Shown here one piece after another: positions 24,019-32,777 of a DNA stretch of 38,221 nucleotides. The position numbers and the translations under genes were made by a program. Each line of letters begins with the position of its first letter. The stretch's first letter is position 1. The notes under the pieces were generated by a model. The model saw nothing but the letters and a program-made list of their open reading frames with translations, searched no databases and was not told the DNA's origin. The DNA is from a virus, in the IMG/VR virus record IMGVR_UViG_3300017917_003536, positions 1 to 38,221 of that record, one strand, 5' to 3'.

Positions 24019-25159
24019 AAAATATTGTATCAGGTTTATTTCTTTCTCTCCATGGATCTAATATAATACTACCACTAGGGAAGACAGTGTCATTAAAAAC
24101 GCCTCTATGGCCTAATAAATACACAGCTGCTTTATCAGTATAATCATATTTCAAATTTTCATATCCTAGTTTATTTTCTAAATAATGTCCAATTAATTTT
24201 GAATATGAACCATCAACATATGGTACACCTGGTTTGTAGCTTTCTCCTAGTATTACTATTGGTAAATCATATACATCATGTAATTCTATTAATCGTTTAG
24301 CTATATTACGAGCTTGTTCTTCTCTAGCGGTCATAATAGGTTCAAATAAATCATATCCTAATTTATATTTTTCAGATATATATCTTAAAGCAATATTATC
24401 TCTTGGGTGACATGCGCCTCCATCTCCCATACCTGCTTTCATATAAGAAGGACCCATAATTCTAGTTGTACTTCTTTCTAAGGCTCCTGTTACAACATCA
24501 GTACTCATATTACCATTCTTTTCAGCTACATCCATTATCATATTAACTAATGATAACTTAGCTGAGATGAATGTGTTATAAAATATTTTAATTGCTTCAG
24601 CATCATCCCAAGTACCAATTTCATATCTGGTATTAGGCTTAACAAATGTATTATAAAAATCAATTAATATATTTGCGTCACCTGTCACATGTCCATCTTC
24701 AGTTCCGATAATCACCATTTCAGGATTTACCATATCTTCTTTTACAGTACCCATAGCAATTAAATAAGGATTATAAATAAACCTATAATTTTTTACTAAT
24801 GGAATAAATTCTCTTCTTATAGTACCAGGTAATACAGTTGATATTAATACTACTAATTGGTCTTTAGTTGTATATTGATTAACTTCTTCTAGTATATCTT
24901 TGACAATACTATAGTTAAAATCTTTTGGTTCTAAATGTGATGTTGGTTGACTACCATCATAATCCGGATGATGAGGTGTTGGAACAGCAATGAAAATAAT
25001 TTCACCATGTTTACAAACATCTTCTAGTTGCCATGTCATTTCAAATTTACAGTCAAGAATTGTTCTAGTATCATAGCCTAAAACATCATGACCTGCTTCA
25101 TACATAACTTCAGCGGCGTCTTTACCTAATTTTCCTACTCCAATAAAACCTACTTTCAT
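24002..25159 (-). CDS. UDP-glucose/GDP-mannose dehydrogenase family protein
   Basis: This 385-residue protein is an NAD-dependent dehydrogenase of the family that oxidises nucleotide sugars to uronic acids. The Rossmann motif GFIGVGKLGKDAA is at residues 4-16 and IAVPTPHHPDYDGSQPTSHL follows. STVLPGT (107-113) and IYNPYLIAMG (the NPEF/L-x-x-G region) are recognisable. The catalytic Cys is Cys250 in GDGGACHPRDNIAL, and the C-terminal domain has ILGESYKPGVPYVDGSYS. It is a little shorter than cellular UGDH (~430). Some positions differ from the classic motif (HPRDN instead of FPKDT), so the substrate could differ. It is next to the carbamoyltransferase gene. Confidence 0.88.
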   Translation of the reverse strand: MKVGFIGVGKLGKDAAEVMYEAGHDVLGYDTRTILDCKFEMTWQLEDVCKHGEIIFIAVPTPHHPDYDGSQPTSHLEPKDFNYSIVKDILEEVNQYTTKDQLVVLISTVLPGTIRREFIPLVKNYRFIYNPYLIAMGTVKEDMVNPEMVIIGTEDGHVTGDANILIDFYNTFVKPNTRYEIGTWDDAEAIKIFYNTFISAKLSLVNMIMDVAEKNGNMSTDVVTGALERSTTRIMGPSYMKAGMGDGGACHPRDNIALRYISEKYKLGYDLFEPIMTAREEQARNIAKRLIELHDVYDLPIVILGESYKPGVPYVDGSYSKLIGHYLENKLGYENLKYDYTDKAAVYLLGHRGVFNDTVFPSGSIILDPWRERNKPDTIFYGGKK

Positions 25160-25163
25160 ATTA

Positions 25164-25955
25164 TTAATTATATTTTTTTAGTTTATACCAATCTTTTCTA
25201 TTGCTTTCATATCCTGAATGGGAAAAATAATCTTCAACAACATTATATTCATCAGTGTTATCTATTGCTTTTTCCATATGGGTTATATCATCTAATGTTA
25301 AATATACGTCTAAATTTAAGGTAGGCAAAAGAATATTTTTTAACCATCCATAATGGTGTTTAGGGCGTGGATGATAATCACCACGATTCTTCCATTCTTT
25401 TGTTGATTGCCACTGGTTATCATCATTTTGGTTCCCGTACATATATGTGTAGAAATCTGTTAATAACGGAATATGATTTTTTATATATTCTAAATGTTTT
25501 AAGACATCTCCTTCAATTTGATAAGCATCTAAAAAATAATTCTCTAAATAAGTAAATATTTTAGTTATACTACCATATCTGAATGTTACTCCTTTATGAA
25601 TTAAAAATTCATTAATCATGTACATCCAATTTAAATTTTTATAAACCATGCCCTCAACATTCCATAATTTATCTTTATGGTCTATCCAAGGTGAAGTAAT
25701 AGCATTTCCATAACATAGCATTTTAGGATATGTAGGAGCATCCCATCTTAATAAATTAGGATAGACTATAAACACATAATCATCTTTAGTTAATTTGTAG
25801 TCTATATCACATTGAACTAAACTACTCAAAATCTGCTCAAATCCACCTCCTCATATACCATAATTAACCCCTTCACGTTTATGTAATATCATATCAGCCC
25901 ATGTTGGCCAACTATACTCTGTAAAACTACACCCAAATGTAAAAATTCTTCCCAT
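25164..25955 (-). pseudogene. SGNH-hydrolase-like gene interrupted by an in-frame TGA
   Basis: The frame from the ATG at 25955 reads MGRIFTFGCSFTEYSWPTWA, then DMILHKREGVNYGI, a TGA (25851-25853, codon 35), and GGGFEQILSSLVQCD with no further stop to 25164. FGCSFT is SGNH block I and NYGI-x-GGG is the next block, so both sides of the stop belong to one protein of ~263 residues. Corresponding blocks in the two sister genes read GLRGCGN and GWPGGSN, so the lost residue may have been Arg (AGA or CGA to TGA). The ATG forms a TAATG junction with the upstream gene. Downstream, a TTG at 25829 could restart translation but would lack the nucleophile. Sequencing error, true nonsense or readthrough all remain possible. 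Confidence 0.75.
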
Positions 25956-27241
25956 TATTTATCTTTTATTGTATTCCAAATTTCTTCAAAATAACTTATT
26001 AATACTAAACTTTCATTTCTCATATTGTATCTTTCTGAGAACATTTGTCTGAAACGAAGTTGATTATGAATTATAGTCATCTTCATTTCTTCTCTTATTG
26101 CTTTAAGTTCTTCAGCTGATTTATCTTTGTATCTAGATATTTGTTCCACTACCATTTTATGTCTAGTAGTTTCATCTTCTATATCATCATAGCTTTCATC
26201 AAACCATTTTCCGTATGTTTTAAAACCAATACTTCTTAAATAAGCTAAAGTTCCTTTATTAGCGTATGTTACAAAAGGATGACCTACAAGAAGAGGTTTC
26301 CATGTTTTTTCTGATAAGAATAAAGTTCCTTTATTAGTGAGAGTCTCTGTGACTGCTGACATAAATGTTCGTTCAAAATCTGGGGCGTATATATTACAGG
26401 CTAGATTAGGAGTAATATCATCACTTATAGTCAAGGGAGTATTATCTAAATACCATTGTTGTAATTCTTCAGGTAAATCTCTACAAAGAGTATAATTGTT
26501 TATTTTACCTAAGCTTACTAATCCTTTTTCTAATAAACCTTTTTCTCTTAATTCACCTACAAATTTTTGACGTTGAAAACGTATTTGTCGATTGTATGAT
26601 AAAAATAAATATTTTTCATCTATTGGATTAAATGGAATAATACTGTCTTCATAGAAAAATTTAACACATGGTTCAAAAGTACCTAAACATCTAACTTCTA
26701 AATCTAATCCTTTTTCTTTAGCTATTTTATCCGCTATTAAGTTAGCTGTGATGTAGTAAACTGATTTAGAAGGTAAATGTGCTTTTATTCTCCATTCTTC
26801 AATAATTTCTAAATCCTTATTACCATCTGAACCTGAATATCCTTCATTATAGCAACAAATTAATATTTTACTTTTTCCTTGTCTTATATCTTCTAAGTAC
26901 TTTGGAGATATACATGAAAATCCTATATTTCTAGAAGTTTCAAAGAAAAATGGATGATAAACATTTATAACATATATGTGAGGATTATTTCCTACTTGAT
27001 CCATGTTTCTATAGTCTAGTATCTCACATCCATATAAAGGACAGTTTATATTTTTAACTTCTTCTCCTTGAACTAATCCAGTTTTATTGTTGATATTTTT
27101 AAAAATATTCCACTCACCCCACATTAAAGGATATTTAATTTCTCCTAATTCTTCTAAATACCATGTTCTAGAAAAACCATTAGGACGATTTGAATTTAAT
27201 ATACTATCATAGCCTTCTAAACTACAAATAATTTTTTCCAT
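25955..27241 (-). CDS. Putative glycosyltransferase, SEKTWK-motif family
   Basis: This 428-residue protein has a C-terminal half with FLSEKTWKPLLVGHPFVTYA, then GTLAYLRSIGFKTYGKWFDE and SYDDIEDETTRHKM. This resembles the nucleotide-sugar-binding half of GT-B-type glycosyltransferases: SEK-[TF]-[WF]-K-x-[IL]-x-x-x-HPF, LR-x-[IL]-GFKT, DESYD. The same series is found in the gene at 28962, so the two are paralogues. The N-terminal half is poorly conserved and may bind the acceptor. It overlaps the SGNH gene start by one base and its own start overlaps the upstream SGNH-like gene by 20 bases. Transferase activity is inferred. Confidence 0.6.
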   Translation of the reverse strand: MEKIICSLEGYDSILNSNRPNGFSRTWYLEELGEIKYPLMWGEWNIFKNINNKTGLVQGEEVKNINCPLYGCEILDYRNMDQVGNNPHIYVINVYHPFFFETSRNIGFSCISPKYLEDIRQGKSKILICCYNEGYSGSDGNKDLEIIEEWRIKAHLPSKSVYYITANLIADKIAKEKGLDLEVRCLGTFEPCVKFFYEDSIIPFNPIDEKYLFLSYNRQIRFQRQKFVGELREKGLLEKGLVSLGKINNYTLCRDLPEELQQWYLDNTPLTISDDITPNLACNIYAPDFERTFMSAVTETLTNKGTLFLSEKTWKPLLVGHPFVTYANKGTLAYLRSIGFKTYGKWFDESYDDIEDETTRHKMVVEQISRYKDKSAEELKAIREEMKMTIIHNQLRFRQMFSERYNMRNESLVLISYFEEIWNTIKDK

Positions 27242-28043
27242 ATCTTGATATTAAGTATGATAGACTATCAGCAACAGTTTGATTTGATCCTAATCCAGGG
27301 TGAACTAAATCTCTAGCTTTATTATCTATTCTAAATACATTTTCAATATCCATGCTTAAAGCTGTGTTATTAAAAAAGGTTCCTGTTATATATTTTGTTT
27401 TATCTTTCCATATTTCCTTAGCAAATTGTGATGTAAAATAGCTATACATTGTTTCATTTTGGATAAAGAAATTATGATTTTCATATAGGTTTGTATAAAC
27501 ATCATTATATGAATCTCTATATTCTACATGTTTTTGATTTTCTTTAGTGTCCCATGGTCCTATATTGTATAATTGTCTATCAGTAAAAAGAGGAATTCTA
27601 TCTGTTGTACTCCATAAAAATACTACAGCATAAGGAGTTTTAGAAGATTGAGCTAATACTAAAGAATTCATTAGCATATTCATATTAGAACCACCAGGCC
27701 ATCCCATGTTTATCACAGGTCTATTTAGTTTTTGACTTAATAAATAAGATATAGTTTCATCTTCAGCTACACCTATTCCAAATGTGCATGAACATCCAAA
27801 TAACACTACAGATTCACTCCAATCAATAGTATCAAATTCTGGGGCTCTATACCCATATGTGTTTAACAGATATTTAACTTTTTTAGTTCTATAATGCCAA
27901 TCTTCAGGTTGAGTTAAAAGATTTTGATTAAAGGTATTTTCATGATCAGCGGGATAAAAATCCATTTCTTTTTGTATAGATGTATTTATCTTAAAAAATT
28001 CTTTTTTATTAAAATACCAAGGAAAATGAGGTAATTGATTCAT
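27222..28043 (-). CDS. SGNH-hydrolase-like protein
   Basis: This 273-residue protein has a lead-in NTYGYRAPEFDTIDWSESV, then VVLFGCSCTFGIGVAEDET, where GCSCTFG holds the probable nucleophile Ser85. INMGWPGGSNMNMLMNS fits the Gly and Asn blocks and ARDLVHPGLGSNQTVADSL fits the C-terminal D-x-x-H pair. LWSTTDRIPLF lies in the middle. Enzymes with this fold act on O-acyl groups of sugars or lipids. It overlaps the downstream putative glycosyltransferase gene and is 1 base from the next SGNH gene upstream. It is clearly related to its neighbours but not a close copy. Confidence 0.75.
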   Translation of the reverse strand: MNQLPHFPWYFNKKEFFKINTSIQKEMDFYPADHENTFNQNLLTQPEDWHYRTKKVKYLLNTYGYRAPEFDTIDWSESVVLFGCSCTFGIGVAEDETISYLLSQKLNRPVINMGWPGGSNMNMLMNSLVLAQSSKTPYAVVFLWSTTDRIPLFTDRQLYNIGPWDTKENQKHVEYRDSYNDVYTNLYENHNFFIQNETMYSYFTSQFAKEIWKDKTKYITGTFFNNTALSMDIENVFRIDNKARDLVHPGLGSNQTVADSLSYLISRYGKNYL

Positions 28044-28044
28044 A

Positions 28045-28962
28045 TTAAATTATCTTAACAGGTGGTTTTGTATTTTTAAAATCATTCTGGATGTATTCAT
28101 AAATAGATTTAGCTATTAAATTATGTCCTTTATAAGAAGGATGAGCGCATGGTGTGAAGTATCCTTTTGGGGTTCCTTTTTTCTGTTCATGAGCCCACAT
28201 ATAAAATCCTCCTCCTTTTAAATCATCTCTATCTTCATAATGTACTAACATATCTGTAAAATTTTCAAATCCTTGAGGTCTAAATATATTATCCCAATCT
28301 ATCAAATCTATTAATTCAGCTGTAATTTTATTTCCGGGATTATCTAAACTTTCAGCAAAGTGTTTTTTATTAAGTCTATTATCAAAAGCACTACATAATA
28401 TAAATTTAGCATTATGAGCTTTACACCAAGTTAATACTTCTTGAACATTTAATAAAAGTTCAATAGCAGCGAATCTATCATCATATATATCTTCATAATA
28501 TGCTTCCCAAAGTTTTTTATTAGTAACTCCATCACTCCATGGGCTAGGCCACATCGCAAAAAAATGGTGATGATCATAGAATTCTTTATTTATAAAGTCA
28601 AATCGTTCTAGACCTGTAATAGCAAATATTACTATTTTTTCTTTTGCTTTTTCTATACCTAATGATGGATGTAAGTATAATTCTTTAACAGTTGCTCTAT
28701 TACCACATCCTCTTAAACCTAAATTAATAGGTGTCCAGTCAGGCATATAATTTTTACATAATTGGTTAACCCAAGCGCCTTCATACTCATAAGATAATAT
28801 ATCTTTTTCATGTTTACCTTGCATTAGTTTTAAATCCCAATTGTATTGTTCCCAAATTGGAACATCACAAGCACCTTGTCCCTGAGTGAAGCTATCTCCT
28901 AAAGCTATAATGACTTTAGAGTTATCAGTTATGTTAATATCTTTATATTGAAATTTATACAT
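28045..28962 (-). CDS. SGNH/GDSL-type hydrolase-like protein
   Basis: This 305-residue protein has the classic block I, VIIALGDSFTQGQGA, with nucleophile Ser24. INLGLRGCGNRATVKELYL (~residues 79-97) supplies the G-x-x-N oxyanion region, and TPCAHPSYKGHNLIAKSIYE near the end has the catalytic His, although the usual Asp three residues earlier is replaced (PCAH). FAITGLERFDF and WCKAHNAKFILCSAF are typical core strands. It is the most canonical of the four SGNH-like genes. The start ATG overlaps the TAA of the SEKTFK glycosyltransferase-like gene. Deacylation or acyl transfer on a sugar is likely; the substrate is unknown. Confidence 0.8.
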   Translation of the reverse strand: MYKFQYKDINITDNSKVIIALGDSFTQGQGACDVPIWEQYNWDLKLMQGKHEKDILSYEYEGAWVNQLCKNYMPDWTPINLGLRGCGNRATVKELYLHPSLGIEKAKEKIVIFAITGLERFDFINKEFYDHHHFFAMWPSPWSDGVTNKKLWEAYYEDIYDDRFAAIELLLNVQEVLTWCKAHNAKFILCSAFDNRLNKKHFAESLDNPGNKITAELIDLIDWDNIFRPQGFENFTDMLVHYEDRDDLKGGGFYMWAHEQKKGTPKGYFTPCAHPSYKGHNLIAKSIYEYIQNDFKNTKPPVKII

Positions 28963-30308
28963 TATAGTAATTTTTTATGACGAGATGAATAACGTTCTTT
29001 TATTTTATCAAATGCTAATGGAGGTCTATTTAACACATTTCTTTTTAAAATTTTATAATTATGTTTTAATACAGATTCCATTGATTTAAACCATTCTAAT
29101 TTATTTTCTATAGCATCTATTTTTTTAATAGCTTCTGTAATAGCTTCAAATCTTTCCCATGTATCTAATTCATCATAAGATTCATCTATCCATCTATCAA
29201 ATGTTTTATATCCTAATTTTTTTAATTCTTTTAAACTACCTTTACTACCTAATATAATAAAAGGATGATGGCAAACAATTGCTTTAAATGTTTTTTCACT
29301 TAAAAACACATTACCATCCATATCCCCATAAGATGCTTCTGGTATTACATTAATCCAAGTATCTAGACATACTTCTGGGTTGAATCTATTTATATAAAAA
29401 TCGTCACCAAATTCTTTGTTTGATTTTCCATATACATCAAGAGGTAAAATTTTTAATGGTTCAGCAAATCTTTCTCCTTCCATTGTTCTTCCTTCCCACC
29501 ATATCATATCTGTGGATTGATAAGGATTCATACTAACTAGTCCTTTATCTAATAAATTGTTATAATAAAGATAACTATAAAACCATATTCTATGAGGTCT
29601 TAATCTTTTATTTAAACAAGCATATGTTTTAATTTGGTCTAAATTTTCTATTTTGTATTTAATATGATCTTCAAAACTAGGTAAAGGATCTTCATTAAAT
29701 AAATGAACCTTATTACTAGCATTTAAGAATACATCAACTTGAAAGTGAGGATACCCTAATACTAACATTCTATCTCCTTCTGGAATGTTATGTTCATCTG
29801 CATATTTCTTATAGGTCTCTTCAGCTATGATATCTCCAGTCACATAAATAATATTAAAGGCATTGATTCCTTTTCTATGGCATTCAGAGTGGAAAAAATC
29901 CCATAACCAATGAGCATGATATCCTTCAAAACTTTGGTCTAAAAGTAAAAATGCTTCATTATTTCTTAAATCTGTTAAGTACTTGTTATTAAGATGATCA
30001 AATAAACTTTTACCTTTACTTGGTTCATAGCCTCCCGCCCAATCAATAGGACTATGAGTCACAGAGGAAGGAATAATATAGTTTTTTGTGTTTTTATGTC
30101 TATCAACATCTACTGATTGGAATAGAGGGAAACTGTCAGTAGATCTAAAAGTAATAGTTTGTCCTTCCATCCAAGTTAAAGTACTTGTTAAAGCGAGTAC
30201 TAATGGAGAACTTCCAAATCTTTTTATACCAGAAACATTTGTGTCATGACACGATGTGAAATTTAAAAAATGCTCCTTATTTTCATACATGAATATCATT
30301 ATTGCCAA
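28962..30308 (-). CDS. Putative glycosyltransferase, SEKTFK-motif family (paralogue)
   Basis: This 448-residue protein shares the C-terminal landmarks of the gene at 25955: NVFLSEKTFKAIVCHHPFII, then GSLKELKKLGYKTFDRWIDE and SYDELDTWERFEAITEAI. The N-terminal half contains LLLDQSFEGYHAHWLWDFFH and CLNKRLRPHRIWFYSYLY, and the N-R-x-x-R-x-HR region has a partial counterpart in the paralogue (LSYNRQIRFQRQKFVGEL). It is probably a GT-B-type transferase acting on a glycan made by this gene block, judging by context. The start overlaps the epimerase gene end by 10 bases. Confidence 0.6.
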   Translation of the reverse strand: MAIMIFMYENKEHFLNFTSCHDTNVSGIKRFGSSPLVLALTSTLTWMEGQTITFRSTDSFPLFQSVDVDRHKNTKNYIIPSSVTHSPIDWAGGYEPSKGKSLFDHLNNKYLTDLRNNEAFLLLDQSFEGYHAHWLWDFFHSECHRKGINAFNIIYVTGDIIAEETYKKYADEHNIPEGDRMLVLGYPHFQVDVFLNASNKVHLFNEDPLPSFEDHIKYKIENLDQIKTYACLNKRLRPHRIWFYSYLYYNNLLDKGLVSMNPYQSTDMIWWEGRTMEGERFAEPLKILPLDVYGKSNKEFGDDFYINRFNPEVCLDTWINVIPEASYGDMDGNVFLSEKTFKAIVCHHPFIILGSKGSLKELKKLGYKTFDRWIDESYDELDTWERFEAITEAIKKIDAIENKLEWFKSMESVLKHNYKILKRNVLNRPPLAFDKIKERYSSRHKKLL

Positions 30309-31288
30309 AATTTATATAGTCCTTTATCTAATTCATATTGTTTCCAAACAAAACGTTTTCTTTTTGATTGTTTTTGAGCCCAATCCCACATTTTAGTTAA
30401 GCCTTCTTCTAAATCTGTTTTATGCTCAAATTCTAAAATATCAATTGATTTTTGATATGTAGGAATAGCATATTTAACTTCATGTCTTTGTTCTACAAAA
30501 TTCACTTCTCCGCCACCTATTATTTTTCTTAAAAGTTCATTGGCTTCAAGAATTGAATATTCTTTTATACCTCCTAAATTAATAATTTGTTTAGATGCTT
30601 CTGGTTTTGTAGCTGCATTCCATAATGGTTTAAGAGAGTCATCTATGAAACTAAATGCTCTTGTTTGTTGACCATCACCAAATATAGTCATTGACTCTCC
30701 TTCTAAATATTGATACATCCAAATGCCTAATACATTTCTATATTTGTCCCAAATGTTTTGTTTAACACCATAAACATTGTGAGGTCGAATAATACACCAA
30801 TCTAATCCATGTTGTTCACCTGCTACTTTAATATCCATTTCACAAGTGTATTTAGCAATACCATATGGATCAATTGGAGAAGGTATTTGATTCTCATCAA
30901 AAACATTTCCATTACCATGACCATATACAGCCATACTAGATGAAAATACTAATCTTTTAACTCCATACTTTATACAATTATTTACTATTCTAGTTGTAGA
31001 AATTAAATTGTTTTCATAGTTATATTTTCTAATAAAAGGAGATAAACCTTCAGCCGCGTAAGCAGCAAAGTGAAATACATAATCAAATTTATGATCTTCA
31101 AAACAATTTTCAATTGGATGATTTACTAAATTCATCTGCCAAAAATTAACTTTTGAATTCACATTTGATCTATATCCTCCTGATAGGTCATCTATACCTA
31201 CAATTTGTACTTCTGGATGGTTCTCAATAATCCAATCTGCTAGTCTACTTCCTAGCAATCCTGCTATTCCTGTTATTAATACTTTCAT
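30299..31288 (-). CDS. NAD-dependent nucleotide-sugar epimerase/dehydratase
   Basis: This 329-residue extended short-chain dehydrogenase begins MKVLITGIAGLLGSRLADWI, with the NAD-binding TG-x-x-G-x-x-G at 6-13. FHFAAYAAE follows, then FSSSMAVYGHGN with Ser116-118, and DPYGIAKYTCEMD with the catalytic Tyr142-x-x-x-Lys146. The C-terminal region has IIRPHNVYGVKQNIWDKYRN, FGDGQQTRAFSFIDDS and INLGG, the sugar-binding half typical of UDP-glucose 4-epimerase-like enzymes. The length is normal. The reaction could be 4-epimerisation of UDP-hexoses or a related step. It sits between the radical SAM gene and glycosyltransferase-like genes. Confidence 0.92.
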   Translation of the reverse strand: MKVLITGIAGLLGSRLADWIIENHPEVQIVGIDDLSGGYRSNVNSKVNFWQMNLVNHPIENCFEDHKFDYVFHFAAYAAEGLSPFIRKYNYENNLISTTRIVNNCIKYGVKRLVFSSSMAVYGHGNGNVFDENQIPSPIDPYGIAKYTCEMDIKVAGEQHGLDWCIIRPHNVYGVKQNIWDKYRNVLGIWMYQYLEGESMTIFGDGQQTRAFSFIDDSLKPLWNAATKPEASKQIINLGGIKEYSILEANELLRKIIGGGEVNFVEQRHEVKYAIPTYQKSIDILEFEHKTDLEEGLTKMWDWAQKQSKRKRFVWKQYELDKGLYKFWQ

Positions 31289-32749
31289 TTATATCAACTT
31301 TGGGGTTGGTGTTACTCCTGGAGGTGAAACATATTCTCCTCTTTCGAAATGAGTGATAGCTCCATCTCGCATTTCTACTGATGGTATACTTTGATCTACT
31401 TTGATAGAATCATACCACTCAGCTAATTCAGGAAATGTCATTTTAAAATCTTTACCACGTCTGAAGTCATATTGTACATAAAATGATTTAAAATCATGCC
31501 ATAGTAAACTTTTATCATCTTCAGTGTAGTTATGTCCTTTTTGAACTACTTCAATATAATCAATTAAGCGCTCAATTTGAGCTTTTTCTCCATCATTAAA
31601 TAAAGGATTTTTCTTATTTTTATTATACCATCTTTTAAGTTTAGAATGGAGTGATTTTTTAATTTCATCAGGTAAAGCTAATGGAGACATAAACCCAGGC
31701 CAACGTAGAATATTTAAGTCTACATTTGGTCTATTAGGTCCATATTTTTCCTTTAGTGATAACATATCATCTAAAAACTCATCAATACTAAATAAACAAA
31801 GACTATTAATAGTCATCATTATTGTTACTGATCTGAAATTAGCATTCTCAATAAATTCTACTAGGTTTTTTCTCCAAACATCGTATTTTAATCCATCACG
31901 GATATATTCAGCGTGACCAAACATTGATTCATTACTTGTGTATAAATCAAATTCTTTTACTTTAATATCTTTAGTCATTTGAATAAGCTTCTGTAAAGTA
32001 CCTTCAGCCATTCCTAAATTAGAATTAACAGCTAAAGCTAGATTTTCAGCTGGATGTTGTTTTAGAGTTTCAATAAAATTCCAAAAGTTATGACTCGCAC
32101 TAGGCTCGCCTCCTGTGACTCTTAATTCTTGTAATTCTTTAGATAATTCAGGCCACCATGCTAAAAATGCTTCTACATATGGATTAAAATCATTATGTTT
32201 TCCATACTTCTCAGCCCATGATCCATTATTTTGATACGCTTCAGCTGATACTGTTTTGAATTTTTGGTAAGGTCCAAATTTACTGATTTCTTTACCCCAT
32301 GTTGTACTGTAACCCGCGTTACAATAGCTACAAGCAAAATTACAGGTTCTATCAAAACTGATCTCTACAGTCTTTAAATTAACATCTTCATGAAATGGTG
32401 CTTGAGAAATACGTTTAATATCTTCATCAGAATATATTCTGCTTTTATACACACGATCAGAAATATTATCTCTTCCTATATCTTCAATTTTCCAACAATA
32501 TGAGCATTCTGCTGGGCGTTTGCCTTTCAGCATCATTTTTCTCATTTCTTTTTTATGTTGAGTATTATGAAGAGCTGATGGATTTTTCTTAATTTCTTCT
32601 AAATCTACTGGGTGTGGTAATGGTAAATGGCATGAATTTGTAAAGCCATGTCCTAAATGCAAACTAGCATTTAGCCATTTAGCGGCGCAAAAACTTTTAC
32701 TTACTTTATTGAGATTTCTATCTCTCCATGACCTTAATTCATCTGACAT
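31289..32749 (-). CDS. Radical SAM enzyme with additional Cys cluster
   Basis: This 486-residue protein has the radical SAM signature Cys136-x3-Cys140-x2-Cys143 in FDRTCNFACSYCNAGYSTTW, followed by ELRVTGGEPSASHNFWNF (the GGEP-type SAM-contact motif). N-terminal Cys21, Cys40, Cys82 and Cys85 (FCAAKWLNAS and ECSYCWKIED) look like an auxiliary cluster, placed before rather than after the core as in usual SPASM proteins. Related large radical SAM proteins are common in marine and freshwater T4-type phages, but their reaction is unknown. It lies between a sugar epimerase and GT7-like genes, so a sugar-modifying reaction is plausible. A peptide substrate cannot be ruled out. Confidence 0.85.
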   Translation of the reverse strand: MSDELRSWRDRNLNKVSKSFCAAKWLNASLHLGHGFTNSCHLPLPHPVDLEEIKKNPSALHNTQHKKEMRKMMLKGKRPAECSYCWKIEDIGRDNISDRVYKSRIYSDEDIKRISQAPFHEDVNLKTVEISFDRTCNFACSYCNAGYSTTWGKEISKFGPYQKFKTVSAEAYQNNGSWAEKYGKHNDFNPYVEAFLAWWPELSKELQELRVTGGEPSASHNFWNFIETLKQHPAENLALAVNSNLGMAEGTLQKLIQMTKDIKVKEFDLYTSNESMFGHAEYIRDGLKYDVWRKNLVEFIENANFRSVTIMMTINSLCLFSIDEFLDDMLSLKEKYGPNRPNVDLNILRWPGFMSPLALPDEIKKSLHSKLKRWYNKNKKNPLFNDGEKAQIERLIDYIEVVQKGHNYTEDDKSLLWHDFKSFYVQYDFRRGKDFKMTFPELAEWYDSIKVDQSIPSVEMRDGAITHFERGEYVSPPGVTPTPKLI

Positions 32750-32769
32750 ATTTCCTTTATTTGCTTGTA

Positions 32770-32777
32770 ATAAATAT
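32770..32777 (-). promoter_or_regulatory. ATATTTAT element upstream of the radical SAM gene
   Basis: The element is 21 bases upstream of the ATG at 32749 and shares its last base with the stop of the GT7-like gene. This 27-base gap is one of the few breaks in an otherwise overlapping gene run. Confidence 0.4.

Noticed and set aside
25851-25853. TGA read as Trp throughout the genome (recoded phage)
   Set aside because: Several neighbouring genes end at TGA in ATGA-type overlaps (17446, 21524, 21907, 34213, 37299), so TGA is a working stop here.
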